Source of the DNA: Alistipes sp. | GTDB taxonomy: Bacteria; Bacteroidota; Bacteroidia; Bacteroidales; Rikenellaceae | Reading direction: 5' to 3' | Assembly: GCA_017647025.1 (NCBI GenBank) | Contig: JAGCLL010000155.1 | Coordinates: 1 to 40,204, forward strand | DNA: 40,204 nt | Shown here: positions 17,499-26,459 of the stretch, in pieces | Numbering within the stretch: the first letter of the stretch is position 1 | Layout of the letters: every line of letters begins with the position of its first letter | Position numbers and translations under genes: made by a program | Notes under the pieces: model-generated | Seen by the model: the letters and a program-made list of their open reading frames with translations, nothing else | Databases searched by the model: none | What the model was told of the DNA's origin: nothing

Positions 17499-17506
17499 TA
17501 CCTTTG
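17499..17506 (+). promoter_or_regulatory. -7 promoter element of proS
   Basis: TACCTTTG matches TAnnTTTG. It lies 75 bp before proS, giving a leader of about 68 bases that contains the GGCTAATGGC repeats at 17524-17556. No -33 TTTG is visible. Confidence 0.4.
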
Positions 17507-17523
17507 CACTCTGTGCAATAAAA

Positions 17524-17556
17524 GGCTAATGGCTAACGGCCAATAGCTAATGGCTG
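17524..17556 (+). repeat. GGCTAATGGC short repeats in the proS leader
   Basis: Thirty-three bases made of degenerate copies of GGCTAAT/GGCCAAT. The same motif, shorter, occurs upstream of tyrS at 36424-36439. The role is unknown. Confidence 0.55.
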
Positions 17557-17580
17557 AAAATATAAAAAATATCGAAATAT

Positions 17581-19065
17581 ATGGCAGTAGAATTGAAAGA
17601 TTTGACCAAGAGCGAAGATAACTATTCGCAATGGTACAACGACCTTGTAATGAAGGCTGGTTTGGCGGAGAATTCCGCAGTGCGTGGTTGTATGGTTATC
17701 AAACCTTATGGCTATGCTATTTGGGAGAAGATGCGCGATGTGTTGGACGGTATGTTCAAGGAGACAGGCGTGCAGAACGCATATTTCCCACTCTTCATCC
17801 CTAAATCGTTCTTCTCGAAGGAGGCAAACCATGTTGAGGGCTTTGCCAAGGAGTGCGCCGTGGTTACTCACTACCGTTTGAAGAATGATGAGAACGGCAA
17901 GGGTATCGTTGTAGACCCTGCGGCTCGCTTGGAGGAGGAGTTGATTGTTCGTCCTACATCGGAAACAATCATCTGGAATACATACAAGGGTTGGATTAAC
18001 TCGTATCGTGACCTTCCAATCCTCTGCAACCAGTGGGCAAATGTTGTTCGTTGGGAGATGCGTACCCGTTTGTTCTTGCGTACCGCAGAGTTCTTGTGGC
18101 AGGAGGGACACACCGCACACGAAACTCGTGAGGAGGCAGAGGCAGAGGCATTGCAGATGATTAAGGTATATCAGAAGTTCGCTGAGGAGTGGCTCTGCTT
18201 GCCTGTAATCGTTGGTCACAAGTCGCCAAACGAGCGTTTTGCAGGTGCAGAGGATACTCTCACCATCGAGGCGTTGATGCAGGATGGTAAGGCTTTGCAG
18301 AGCGGTACTTCGCACTTCCTCGGTCAGAACTTCGCAAAGGCTTTCGATGTGAAGTATGCTAACCGTGAGGGTAAGTTGGAGTATGTATGGGCTACATCGT
18401 GGGGTGTTTCTACCCGTTTGATGGGTGCTTTGATTATGGCTCACTCGGACAATAACGGTTTGGTGTTGCCTCCGAAGTTGGCTCCAACACAGGTTGTTAT
18501 CGTTCCTATCTACAAGGGTGAGGAGCAGTTGGAGGCGGCTCGTGTAAAGATGAACGAGATTGCCGATGCTTTGAAGGCAAAGGGCGTGCGTGTTAAGGTT
18601 GATGACCGCGACAATGTTCGTGCAGGCTTCAAGTTCGCAGAGTACGAGTTGAAGGGTGTACCTGTTCGTTTGGCACTCGGTCAGCGTGACCTCGCAAATG
18701 GCACTATCGAGTTGGCTCGTCGTGATACTCTTACCAAGGAGACCGTTTCGCAGGAGGGACTCGTGGATTATATTGTAAACTTGCTCGACGAGCAGCAGAA
18801 GAATATCTTCAAGAAGGCACTCGATTATCGTAACTCGATGATTACCAAGGTTGATACTTGGGATGAGTTCGTTGAGGTATTGAACAATAAGGGCGGTTTT
18901 ATCTCGGCACACTGGGACGGAACACCAGAGACCGAGCAGGCTATCAAGGAGGCTACCAAGGCAACCATTCGTTGTATTCCTTTGGATGTTGAGCCAGAGG
19001 AGGGTAAGTGTATCTTCACAGGCAAGCCATCGCCTTATCGTGTATTGTTTGCGAAGAGTTACTAA
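17581..19065 (+). CDS. proS: Prolyl-tRNA synthetase (archaeal/eukaryotic-like class)
   Basis: A 494-residue class II synthetase charging tRNA-Pro. It is the short form without the editing insertion typical of E. coli ProRS. Seen are the motif 2 region [52 protein letters not shown], motif 3 [19 protein letters not shown], an anticodon-binding domain ([32 protein letters not shown]) and a C-terminal domain ending in a Tyr. This class is usual in Bacteroidetes. It has its own -7 element. A CDF exporter gene follows after 7 bp. Confidence 0.95.
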   Translation: MAVELKDLTKSEDNYSQWYNDLVMKAGLAENSAVRGCMVIKPYGYAIWEKMRDVLDGMFKETGVQNAYFPLFIPKSFFSKEANHVEGFAKECAVVTHYRLKNDENGKGIVVDPAARLEEELIVRPTSETIIWNTYKGWINSYRDLPILCNQWANVVRWEMRTRLFLRTAEFLWQEGHTAHETREEAEAEALQMIKVYQKFAEEWLCLPVIVGHKSPNERFAGAEDTLTIEALMQDGKALQSGTSHFLGQNFAKAFDVKYANREGKLEYVWATSWGVSTRLMGALIMAHSDNNGLVLPPKLAPTQVVIVPIYKGEEQLEAARVKMNEIADALKAKGVRVKVDDRDNVRAGFKFAEYELKGVPVRLALGQRDLANGTIELARRDTLTKETVSQEGLVDYIVNLLDEQQKNIFKKALDYRNSMITKVDTWDEFVEVLNNKGGFISAHWDGTPETEQAIKEATKATIRCIPLDVEPEEGKCIFTGKPSPYRVLFAKSY

Positions 19066-19072
19066 AAAGGGT

Positions 19073-19975
19073 ATGAGCGAAAACGCTACAAACATACGAA
19101 CAAAACAGATATACCGAGTAACCCTACTCGGTATGTTTGTCAATATGCTCCTCTTCGCCTTTAAACTCGTGGCGGGTATTTTTGGTCGAAGTGGTGCGAT
19201 GATAGCCGATGCTGTTCACTCGGCATCGGACTTTGTTACTGATGTTGTTGTGTTGGCATTTGTTCGTATAAGCGCAAAACCTCGTGACGATGACCATAAG
19301 TGGGGGCACGGCAAGTACGAAACTCTCGCTTCGTTGATTATTGGAGTGTCGTTGTTCGCTGTTGGCGTTGATATTTTTATAGATAGTGCCCAGAAAATCA
19401 ACTCTGTTATTGCAGGCGAGGTGTTGCCACGCCCAGGTGTAATAGCGATTGTTGCCGCTGTGGTGTCAATCCTTACGAAGGAGGCATTGTATCAATTCTC
19501 CGTGCATAAGGGCAAGCAACTGGATAGTCCATCGGTTGTGGCAAATGCGTGGCATCATCGTAGCGATGCCCTCTCTTCGATTGGTGCGTTGCTGGGTATT
19601 GGTGCAGCCTACTTCCTCGGCGAGAAGTGGCGCATCGCCGACCCGATAGCGGCGATTGTGGTGGCGGCTCTTATTGTAAAGGTTGCTATTGACCTTTGTC
19701 GTACGGCTCTTGCTGAACTCCTCGAAAAGAGTTTGCCAAAAGAGGTCGAAGAGGAGATTTTGTCGATTATCTCGGCTGTACCAAATGTCTACAAACCTCA
19801 CAATCTTCGCACACGCCGCATAGGTGCAAATATCGCCATCGAGGTGCATATTCGTGTCAATGGCGATATGAGCGTCTTCGAGTCGCACGAGATTTCGAAA
19901 GAGATTGAGCGTTCTTTGCGCTCACGCTTTGGCGAGCATACGGCAGTGGCTATCCATATTGAGCCGTTAAAATAA
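19073..19975 (+). CDS. Cation diffusion facilitator (CDF) metal exporter
   Basis: A 300-residue inner-membrane exporter, likely for zinc or another divalent metal. About six membrane helices are followed by a cytoplasmic C-terminal domain (EEILSIISAVPNVYKPHNLR). The transport site reads HSASD in helix 2 and HRSDALSS in helix 5, an H-x3-D pair in each; His/Asp pairs of this kind are usual in zinc-selecting CDF proteins. The frame is open back to 18986, but that part lies inside proS. The ATG at 19073, 7 bp after the proS stop and preceded by AAAAGGG, is the natural start. Confidence 0.92.
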   Translation: MSENATNIRTKQIYRVTLLGMFVNMLLFAFKLVAGIFGRSGAMIADAVHSASDFVTDVVVLAFVRISAKPRDDDHKWGHGKYETLASLIIGVSLFAVGVDIFIDSAQKINSVIAGEVLPRPGVIAIVAAVVSILTKEALYQFSVHKGKQLDSPSVVANAWHHRSDALSSIGALLGIGAAYFLGEKWRIADPIAAIVVAALIVKVAIDLCRTALAELLEKSLPKEVEEEILSIISAVPNVYKPHNLRTRRIGANIAIEVHIRVNGDMSVFESHEISKEIERSLRSRFGEHTAVAIHIEPLK

Positions 19976-20291
19976 TCTCTAAAAATGTTTGAAAAGGCGT
20001 AATTCACCTACGCTTTTGGGCGATTCACCCCAAATGAAATAGTGCTTAAAAATCGAAAAAGTGCCGTTACAGCCCGTTTACGGCACTATTTTTGTCTACT
20101 ACTCTCCGATGAATCGGGAAGTAGAGTGTTTGTAAGGATTTGGCGCTTTGGTAAAAATTTTCTACCTTGCAGTCGCAAAGGTGATATGTTTTGCACCTTC
20201 GCATATATAAATAACGAGAAGTTTAACTAAAAAATTGTATTGCCTATCGAAAAACATCTACTCTTAAAACCATTTTAGAAAGGAGAAGAGT
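19976..20291. other. Intergenic region before the sigma factor, with hairpins
   Basis: The 316 bases show no credible gene. They hold a bulged hairpin at 19992-20017 (AAAAGGCGTA with TACGCTTTT), the terminator at 20056-20093 and a two-part stem at 20096-20124. A weak promoter-like pair, TTTG at 20139-20142 and TACCTTGC at 20163-20170 with 20 bp spacing, could serve the sigma factor gene; the -7 box has two mismatches. Confidence 0.5.
20056..20093 (+). terminator. Intrinsic terminator after the proS-CDF operon
   Basis: An 8-bp stem AGTGCCGT/ACGGCACT (20060-20067 with 20080-20087) is followed by ATTTTT and preceded by A5, so it could work in both directions. Confidence 0.75.
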
Positions 20292-20876
20292 ATGAAAAGT
20301 GGAATGTTAAGCGACCAGGCTCTGCTTGAAATGTATCAGCAGGGCGATAGCGATGCCCTTTCACAACTTTTAGAGCGCCACACACGCCGTTTGCGAGATT
20401 ATGTTCGTATGATGGTCAAAGATAACGATGTGGCTGACGACCTGACGCAGGAGATACTTATAAAGGTCGTTAAGGTGATAGACGAAGGCCGCTACACAGA
20501 CACAGGTCGATTTCAGCCTTGGTTGTTGCGCATTGCGCACAACAGAGTGTTAGACCACTTCCGAGCACAAAAGCAGGTTAAGACCGTAAGCGAGTCGAGT
20601 GCAGGATTTGATGTTTTAGGCAGTAAAAAGTTTGCAGAGCCTTCGATAGAGGATAATATAATATCGGAGCAGCAAGCCGAGGAGTTACGCTCGTTGATTG
20701 AAATGCTACCAGAGGAGCAGCGAGAGGTTGTCCGAATGCGCTACTACGAGGGGTTAAGTTTCAAGGAGATCGCTGAGCATACTGGGGTGAGTATCAATAC
20801 TGCACTTGGCAGAATGAGATATGCCCTGATTAATATGCGACAGATGATAAAAGAGAAAAATTTGGTTCTTTGTTGA
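20292..20876 (+). CDS. ECF-type sigma-70 family RNA polymerase sigma factor
   Basis: A 194-residue sigma factor with regions 2 and 4 only. Region 2 covers about residues 24-95 (RDYVRMMVKDNDVADDLTQE, FQPWLLRIAHNRVLDHFR). Region 4 covers about 135-185 (MLPEEQREVVRMRYYEGLS, FKEIAEHTGVSINTALGRMR). An AAAGGAGAAG sequence before the ATG is one of the few Shine-Dalgarno-like sites in the window. No FecR-type anti-sigma gene is adjacent. Instead a 44-codon frame follows after 65 bp and a strong terminator closes the unit. Targets are not visible. Confidence 0.92.
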   Translation: MKSGMLSDQALLEMYQQGDSDALSQLLERHTRRLRDYVRMMVKDNDVADDLTQEILIKVVKVIDEGRYTDTGRFQPWLLRIAHNRVLDHFRAQKQVKTVSESSAGFDVLGSKKFAEPSIEDNIISEQQAEELRSLIEMLPEEQREVVRMRYYEGLSFKEIAEHTGVSINTALGRMRYALINMRQMIKEKNLVLC

Positions 20877-20941
20877 ACTTATTGACAATAAAATACTCAA
20901 CTTTGTCGTTGTATAGGTGAAGTTCATTAAAATTCTTGCCT

Positions 20942-21076
20942 ATGGAGAATATCGACAATCGAGTATTACACCATGTCTGCGAGGAGGATCTATTTCTATC
21001 GCAAGTTATTTGCGGAGATGCGGAACTACTCTATTTAGATTCGTTCTTACATACGATTCTTCGTTCGGAGGCATAA
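20942..21076 (+). CDS. Small acidic protein (44 residues) downstream of the sigma factor
   Basis: A short frame not previously recognised by family. It starts MENIDNRVLHHVCEEDLFL and continues SQVICGDAELLYLDSFLHTI, ending in SEA. It is acidic, with two Cys, and looks helical and amphipathic. It lies between the sigma factor and the terminator at 21095, so it is probably on the same transcript, and its codon use fits the neighbours. A regulatory partner of the sigma factor is possible, but this is inference from position only. The alternative 64-codon frame in the same place (20917-21111) runs into the terminator stem and reads as noise. Confidence 0.45.
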   Translation: MENIDNRVLHHVCEEDLFLSQVICGDAELLYLDSFLHTILRSEA

Positions 21077-21094
21077 AGAGGGTTAATTTGTGGG

Positions 21095-21123
21095 AGGGTT
21101 GCTACTTGTAGCAACCCTTTTTT
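21095..21123 (+). terminator. Strong intrinsic terminator of the sigma factor unit
   Basis: An 11-bp perfect stem (AGGGTTGCTAC with GTAGCAACCCT), a 2-base loop and a run of six T. Confidence 0.88.
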
Positions 21124-21124
21124 G

Positions 21125-21251
21125 TAAAATCGTTTTTAAGCAGCGATAGCTTCGTTACGCCAAAATTTTCAAGACAGGAAAATACATCTAGTATTCCCCA
21201 GCCTTGAAAATTTTAGCAAGCCTTGCTCTCATCTGCTTAAAAAGCAATTTT
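21125..21251. repeat. Large imperfect inverted repeat, non-coding
   Basis: Two roughly 49-bp arms, 21125-21173 and 21203-21251, are inverted copies with the same internal layout: CTTGAAAATTTT, then RGC and 15 variable bases, then CTGCTTAAAAA followed by a CRATTTTAC-like end. The loop is 29 bases. The folded RNA would have a 12-bp inner stem and a roughly 19-bp outer stem around a symmetric internal loop. No coding frame fits. It may be a small RNA, a REP-like element or a decayed mobile repeat. Confidence 0.6.
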
Positions 21252-21456
21252 ACTTGGTTGGTGGGAGTCCTGCGGTTTCGCTACCTTGTTTAGCACAAAA
21301 TTTTCTCGTTAATTTCCAATTAAAACTATTCACAAAATAATCTCGTCATAGACGATTTTTTTGTTGTTTACCTTGCTCTCATCTGCTTAAAAACAATTTT
21401 ACTTGGTTGGAGGGATGGTTGTTATGCGCTTTTCTTGCCTTACTATTTACACAAAA
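21221..21456 (+). repeat. Direct repeat pair (~80-86 bp, 150 bp apart)
   Basis: Copy 1 is 21221-21300 and copy 2 is 21371-21456. The first 45-46 bases (from CCTTGCTCTCATCTGCTTAA to GTTGG-T/A-GGGA) differ by one deletion and one substitution. The remaining 35-40 bases have diverged more but both copies end in CACAAAA. Between the copies a short stem followed by seven T (21343-21362) looks like a weak rightward terminator. Confidence 0.6.
21343..21362 (+). terminator. Possible weak intrinsic terminator inside the repeat region
   Basis: TCGTC-ATA-GACGA is a 5-bp stem followed by T7. It has the shape of a terminator but the stem is short. If used, it would end a non-coding transcript from the repeat region. 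Confidence 0.35.
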
Positions 21457-21486
21457 AACCGAGTCTACGCATATGGTAGACTCGGT
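21453..21486 (-). terminator. Intrinsic terminator of the dapD-birA-gcvH unit
   Basis: An 11-bp perfect stem (ACCGAGTCTAC 21458-21468 with GTAGACTCGGT 21476-21486) is followed on the minus strand by six T, 21 bp after the gcvH stop. Confidence 0.85.
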
Positions 21487-21506
21487 TACCTATTATATAT
21501 ACTGCT

Positions 21507-21890
21507 CTACTTCTCGATGAATGCAGCGTAGTCGTCAGCCGAAAGGAGCGACTCAACCTCCTCCGGAGCAGACATCTTAATCTTTACCATCCAACCCTCG
21601 CCGTATGGATCTTTGTTTACGAGTGCAGGGTCAGCATCGATTGCAGGGTTTACCTCTACAACCTCGCCCGAAACAGGAGTAAATGCGTCAGAAACGGTCT
21701 TTACAGCCTCGATAGTACCGAAGATGTCGCCAGCAGCCAAGTTCTCGCCCTCGCTCTGGATATCAACAAATACGATATCGCCCAACTCGCTCTGTGCAAA
21801 GTCGGTAATACCAACATAGGCGTATTCGCCCTCTACTCGACACCACTCGTGGTCGTTCGAATACTTCAATTCAGCAGGAATGTTTGACAT
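21507..21890 (-). CDS. gcvH: Glycine cleavage system H protein
   Basis: A 127-residue lipoyl carrier that shuttles the aminomethyl group between P, T and L proteins. The lipoylated Lys64 sits in GTIEAVKTVSDAFTPVSGEV. The N-terminal HEWCRVEGEYAYVGITDFAQ and the C-terminal DPYGEGWMVKIKMS are typical. No other gcv gene is in the window. It lies 40 bp after birA, and has its own -7 element in that gap. A biotin ligase next to a lipoyl protein is suggestive but BirA does not lipoylate. Confidence 0.96.
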   Translation of the reverse strand: MSNIPAELKYSNDHEWCRVEGEYAYVGITDFAQSELGDIVFVDIQSEGENLAAGDIFGTIEAVKTVSDAFTPVSGEVVEVNPAIDADPALVNKDPYGEGWMVKIKMSAPEEVESLLSADDYAAFIEK

Positions 21891-21921
21891 AGTTATATAG
21901 TTTTTAGTTGTTTGCTTTCTG

Positions 21922-21929
21922 CAAAGATA
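21922..21929 (-). promoter_or_regulatory. -7 promoter element of gcvH
   Basis: TATCTTTG on the minus strand matches TAnnTTTG, 31 bp before the gcvH ATG. No TTTG lies at the expected -33 distance. Confidence 0.4.
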
Positions 21930-21930
21930 G

Positions 21931-22689
<759 letters not shown>

Positions 22690-22691
22690 TT

Positions 22692-23525
22692 TTACGCCTG
22701 AACACCAAAATCTCGCAATGCGTCGTTCAATGTGGTCTTCTTGTCGGTAGACTCCTTACGCTTGCCGATAATCAAGGCGCACGCCACATTGAATTCGCCA
22801 GCAGGGAACTTCTTTGGATAGGTGCCCGGAATAACCACCGAGCGAGCAGGAACATAACCCTTATAGGTTACAGGCTCCTCGCCCGTAACATCGATGATGT
22901 GTGTTGAGCCGGTGATTACGGTATTCGAGCCGATAACAGCCTCACGGCAGATGTGCGCACCCTCAACGATGATGGCACGAGAGCCGATAAAACAGTTGTC
23001 CTCAACAATTACGGGAGCAGCCTGCACAGGCTCCAATACGCCACCGATGCCAACTCCACCCGAAAGGTGGACATTCTTACCAATCTGCGCACACGAACCC
23101 ACAGTAGCCCAGGTATCAACCATAGTGCCCGTATCGACATAGGCTCCTATATTTACATACGAAGGCATCAATACTGCACCCGGAGCGATATAGGCTCCGT
23201 AGCGAGCCATTGCGTGAGGAACAACTCGCACGCCCAACTTCTCGTAGTCGTGTTTAAGGTCGATTTTGTCGTACCACTCCAACTCGCCAGCACGCATTGT
23301 GCGCATCTTCTGAATAGGGAAGTACATAATAATAGCCTTCTTCACCCACTCATTTACCTGCCACTCGCTCTTCTCCAAGTCGATTGGCTCAGCCGTGCGA
23401 AGTTCGCCCTTGTCTACCGCCTCAACAACGGCACGAATTGCCGCTTTTGTATCCTCTTGTTCGAGCAAGGCACGGTTATCCCATGCCTGCTCGATTATTG
23501 TTTTAAGTTCCGAAAAATTACTCAT
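22692..23525 (-). CDS. dapD: Tetrahydrodipicolinate N-succinyltransferase
   Basis: A 277-residue left-handed beta-helix acyltransferase in lysine and diaminopimelate synthesis. Hexapeptide-repeat turns are visible (GAYIAPGAVLMPSYVNIGAY, GKNVHLSGGVGIGGVLEP, EDNCFIGSRAIIVEGAHI). RTMRAGELEWYDKIDLK and the C-terminal GKRKESTDKKTTLNDALR are typical of DapD. It starts 31 bp after the upstream phosphoesterase-like gene and ends 2 bp before birA. No promoter pattern is seen in the 31-bp gap, so read-through from the upstream gene is likely. Confidence 0.95.
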   Translation of the reverse strand: MSNFSELKTIIEQAWDNRALLEQEDTKAAIRAVVEAVDKGELRTAEPIDLEKSEWQVNEWVKKAIIMYFPIQKMRTMRAGELEWYDKIDLKHDYEKLGVRVVPHAMARYGAYIAPGAVLMPSYVNIGAYVDTGTMVDTWATVGSCAQIGKNVHLSGGVGIGGVLEPVQAAPVIVEDNCFIGSRAIIVEGAHICREAVIGSNTVITGSTHIIDVTGEEPVTYKGYVPARSVVIPGTYPKKFPAGEFNVACALIIGKRKESTDKKTTLNDALRDFGVQA

Positions 23526-23556
23526 CTAAAATGACTTTTCAGTCTAATTATTATTC

Positions 23557-26385
23557 CTACCACTTAACCTCTTGAGTGTAAGTAACGCCGAAGTTGTCGG
23601 TTACACGAATCTCACCCGAAGTAACACCCTCGCTTGGCTTAACACGGAAGATGAAAGGCGAATTTACTGGGTGCGAGTAGTGTGATGGCCACTTCGACAA
23701 CTTCTGCTTTTTGTGCTCTCCGTAAATCTTCATATAGTCGGCATCGCGCTCCGATACACGAGCCATATCTGCAACCTTCACGCCATTCTCCCACCACTCT
23801 GGGGTTGACCAACCCTCTGGCGAGTGATTCCAAATGGTAACCTTAACCCAGCCACCTTTGTTTTGGGCAGGGGTGTATGAGCGCATCTGGTAACTGCGGT
23901 CGTGGTTGAGAGTCTTGTAATACCACTCCATCTTGCCACCTTTAACCTCGACAACCATATATCCATTTGGAGTTCCATCGTTTGTGAGTTCACGGTTGAG
24001 GTGTGGCTGACCCATACAACGAGCAACGCTTATTGTCTCAACATTCGAGAGGTGACGAAGTTGCTCAGGAGTCTTCTCGTGCTGGTAGTTGTAACTGTAA
24101 TTCTGACGCATAAATCCTGAGAGCGCATAAACCTTGCTGAACTCCGAGAGAAGTTTGCTGTAAACATTGTAGTTGACTTTGTCAAGACCGAAACTTGCAC
24201 GGCTCTTCAAGAGTGGAGCATTGCTGCACAATACAATAGTCTTATCCTTGCTAACGAGTTTCAAGTCGTTCTCCAACCACTTGCAAGTGCTCTCCTCCAA
24301 ACCAAGTTCGTGCTTGTCATAGCCGGTCTGACGATTGAAAATCGAACTATCAACCACTACAAAGTGCATCTTGCCGATGTTGAACGAGTAGTTTACAGGT
24401 GTTATGTAGTTCTCGTAGAGAGCAGCACTGAACACAGTTTCGAGAATGTTGTTATCATAGTGGTCGTGGCGACCAATTACGTTAAATACAGGGAATTTAG
24501 CCGAATTAACAACATTTACATACTCTGGGAATGCCTTTGCGTTGTTAGCAACCAAGTTGCCAAGTGTAATTGCATAGAGTGGATCTGTGTTACCCTCCTG
24601 CAACTTTGCAATATCGGCGTAAACGCTCTCGCGGAGAATCTTTATGCTCTTGCCGTCAGTAAGTTGAGGATCGCCTACCAAGGCGAGGGTGAAATTCTCG
24701 GCTACAACCTCACGCTTCTTCAATGTGAAGTCTGCACGAACTGCCTCGGCATAACGAGGTATGCGGAGGAAGAACTGTGGCATATTGCCCAAGGTTGGTA
24801 CTTCGTGTGTCGCAGGTACAGAGATCTGCACGAAACGAGCATTTGCAAGGTTGCTCTTCATTGCAAAACCTCCGCTGACATCGGTCAAAACGCTCTGCTC
24901 ACCATCGCTTACTACTACGCCCTGAATAGGGTTGCCGTCGGTGTCGAGAATACGACCATACACATTTGTGCCATCTTTGAGTGGCTTAACATACTTTGCC
25001 CAAGTGTTGGTGAACTCACCCTTGATGATAGATGTACCTGGCTTACCGCAGAACTCATTTGGTGTATTATGCTCGCAGGTTACAGTACCCTTGTTAGCGC
25101 AGTTGTAGATGTAGTGATGCATCGGCTTCTCGTTTACCTTTTTGCAGAAGAGCAAACCAACGATGCCACCAATGCCACCCGATGTGTTGGTAGAGATGCT
25201 GGAAACTTTACCATAGTTTACGCAGTTGAGGAATGTTGAACCCTTCTTTACATTCTTGGCGAGGAAGAAACCACCACCAATACCACCGATGCAAGCGTAG
25301 CGGTCGCCCTTGTTCATACAAGCAATCTCGCCATAGTTAACACAGTTGGTAACTTGGAGTGTAGAAGAACTCTGTGCTACAATACCTGCGGTGTATGATG
25401 GCAACGAAGTGTTAGAAGTAACCTTGCCATAGTTAACACATCCCAATATAGAGTTGTTCAAAGGGCAAGCCGCAATACCCGATGTGAAGGTCTCGGATGT
25501 ACCCGATGAAGAGATTGCGCCAAAGTTGTTGCAAGCAACCACATCTCCACCTGTCCAAGTTACAATACCTGCGATGCGGATAAAGCCCTTACCATTGTTC
25601 GAGAGAGGAGTTGTAATAGCAGCCACATTACCACGGTTTACACAATACTTAACAGGAGTATGTGGACCACCATCACCAATAACGCCCGAAACGTGGATGT
25701 TAGGGAAGTCGCTGATTGAACTGATAAAACCTGTATTCTCGCAACGATAGATGCCGACATCCTTTCCAACTCGTCCAAGTGACATCGCTGCGACACCTGC
25801 CAAACGCAAACGCAAACCTTTGGTGATAGTTGTCGAGCCGATATTTGACGAAATTTTACCGGTATTCTTGCAGTTGTATACGAGGTTGTAGTTGTGTGCT
25901 ACGATACCTGCGATAAATACGCTCTTCGAGAGTCCTTCGCCAGTGTGCTCAATGAAACCATTGTTCACGCAGTTGATAATGCGTCCCTCGTTGGTTTCTG
26001 CCAAGTAACTGATGTAGAGAGGCTCCAAGTCGTAGCGTGAGTCGATGTTCATAACGCACGAGTTGTCTACGATGAGGTTCTTCAATGTTCCGCCCATAGC
26101 AATGTTTTTGATTAACGCCTTCTGGGCATTCCAATTGCAAAGTTTGTGGCCACAACCATCGATTTCAAATTCGAGGTTGAGCAACTGAGGTAACTTCTTT
26201 GCCTTTGTCATATCGATGTCGGCCTTGAAGCATACCACACCTTGCTCATTCTTCCAAGAAGAGAGGTTTGCTTTGTTGTTTACATCATTAATGAATGCTA
26301 CAAGTTCTTTGTAGTTCGAGATGCCCTCTGCGTAAGTTGAGAGCGAGAATGCTGCAAATAGCAACAAAAGGAGTGTTTTTTTCAT
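23557..26385 (-). CDS. Secreted C-x-N-x-G repeat protein fused to a degenerate calcineurin-like phosphoesterase
   Basis: A 942-residue exported protein (signal MKKTLLLLLFAAFSLSTYAE). Residues about 30-455 contain nine GLUG-like repeats with C-x-N-x-G-x-[IV], e.g. CVNNGFI, CKNTGKI, CENTGFI, CVNYGKV, CVNYGEI, each followed by a Gly-rich GIV strand; this should form a beta-solenoid. From about 470 comes a regulatory-like beta domain (GRILDTDGNPIQGVVVSDGE), then a calcineurin-like domain (about 565-800) with GDPQL, LGNLVAN, GRHDHY, CSNAPL and GFMRQNY. At the last four the standard metal ligands GD, GNHD, HxP and GHxH are altered. A C-terminal metallophosphoesterase-associated domain closes the protein (NGYMVVEV, YQMRSY). 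Probably a surface or periplasmic binding protein rather than an enzyme. The frame is open to 26418, but the signal peptide fits the ATG at 26385. Confidence 0.82.
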   Translation of the reverse strand: MKKTLLLLLFAAFSLSTYAEGISNYKELVAFINDVNNKANLSSWKNEQGVVCFKADIDMTKAKKLPQLLNLEFEIDGCGHKLCNWNAQKALIKNIAMGGTLKNLIVDNSCVMNIDSRYDLEPLYISYLAETNEGRIINCVNNGFIEHTGEGLSKSVFIAGIVAHNYNLVYNCKNTGKISSNIGSTTITKGLRLRLAGVAAMSLGRVGKDVGIYRCENTGFISSISDFPNIHVSGVIGDGGPHTPVKYCVNRGNVAAITTPLSNNGKGFIRIAGIVTWTGGDVVACNNFGAISSSGTSETFTSGIAACPLNNSILGCVNYGKVTSNTSLPSYTAGIVAQSSSTLQVTNCVNYGEIACMNKGDRYACIGGIGGGFFLAKNVKKGSTFLNCVNYGKVSSISTNTSGGIGGIVGLLFCKKVNEKPMHHYIYNCANKGTVTCEHNTPNEFCGKPGTSIIKGEFTNTWAKYVKPLKDGTNVYGRILDTDGNPIQGVVVSDGEQSVLTDVSGGFAMKSNLANARFVQISVPATHEVPTLGNMPQFFLRIPRYAEAVRADFTLKKREVVAENFTLALVGDPQLTDGKSIKILRESVYADIAKLQEGNTDPLYAITLGNLVANNAKAFPEYVNVVNSAKFPVFNVIGRHDHYDNNILETVFSAALYENYITPVNYSFNIGKMHFVVVDSSIFNRQTGYDKHELGLEESTCKWLENDLKLVSKDKTIVLCSNAPLLKSRASFGLDKVNYNVYSKLLSEFSKVYALSGFMRQNYSYNYQHEKTPEQLRHLSNVETISVARCMGQPHLNRELTNDGTPNGYMVVEVKGGKMEWYYKTLNHDRSYQMRSYTPAQNKGGWVKVTIWNHSPEGWSTPEWWENGVKVADMARVSERDADYMKIYGEHKKQKLSKWPSHYSHPVNSPFIFRVKPSEGVTSGEIRVTDNFGVTYTQEVKW

Positions 26386-26427
26386 ACTTGGTATAGTGTT
26401 AAGTTTATTTATGTTCATAAATACCTA

Positions 26428-26459
26428 CAAATTTAGGCAGTTTTTACCACAGATGCAAA
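26428..26459 (-). promoter_or_regulatory. Promoter of the repeat/phosphoesterase-like gene
   Basis: On the minus strand TTTG (26456-26459) and TAAATTTG (26428-26435) are 20 bp apart. The start of transcription near 26421 supports the ATG at 26385. The -33 box lies in a 9-bp inverted repeat, GATGCAAAT at 26452-26460 and ATTTGCATC at 26504-26512. Confidence 0.65.

Noticed and set aside
18986-19072. Upstream extension of the CDF exporter
   Set aside because: It lies inside proS in another frame and adds a basic, non-family N-terminus; the ATG at 19073 follows the proS stop directly.
17533-19143. A 536-codon open frame antisense to proS
   Set aside because: Its product is rich in Leu, Cys, Thr and His with no domain, the usual look of a shadow of a strongly codon-biased gene. 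proS on the other strand is certain.
20042-20230. A 62-codon frame in the region before the sigma factor
   Set aside because: It is translated across the terminator hairpin at 20056-20093 and has no protein-like features.
20917-21111. A 64-codon frame after the sigma factor
   Set aside because: It runs into the terminator stem and reads as noise; the 44-codon frame in another phase is the better candidate.
21460-21486. Stem before gcvH considered as part of the repeat region or a tRNA
   Set aside because: It is a simple perfect hairpin with T6 on the minus strand, best explained as the gcvH terminator; no cloverleaf can be drawn.
24310-25239. A 309-codon frame antisense to the repeat/phosphoesterase-like gene
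   Set aside because: Low-information Val/Cys/Tyr-rich product arising from the opposite strand's repeats.
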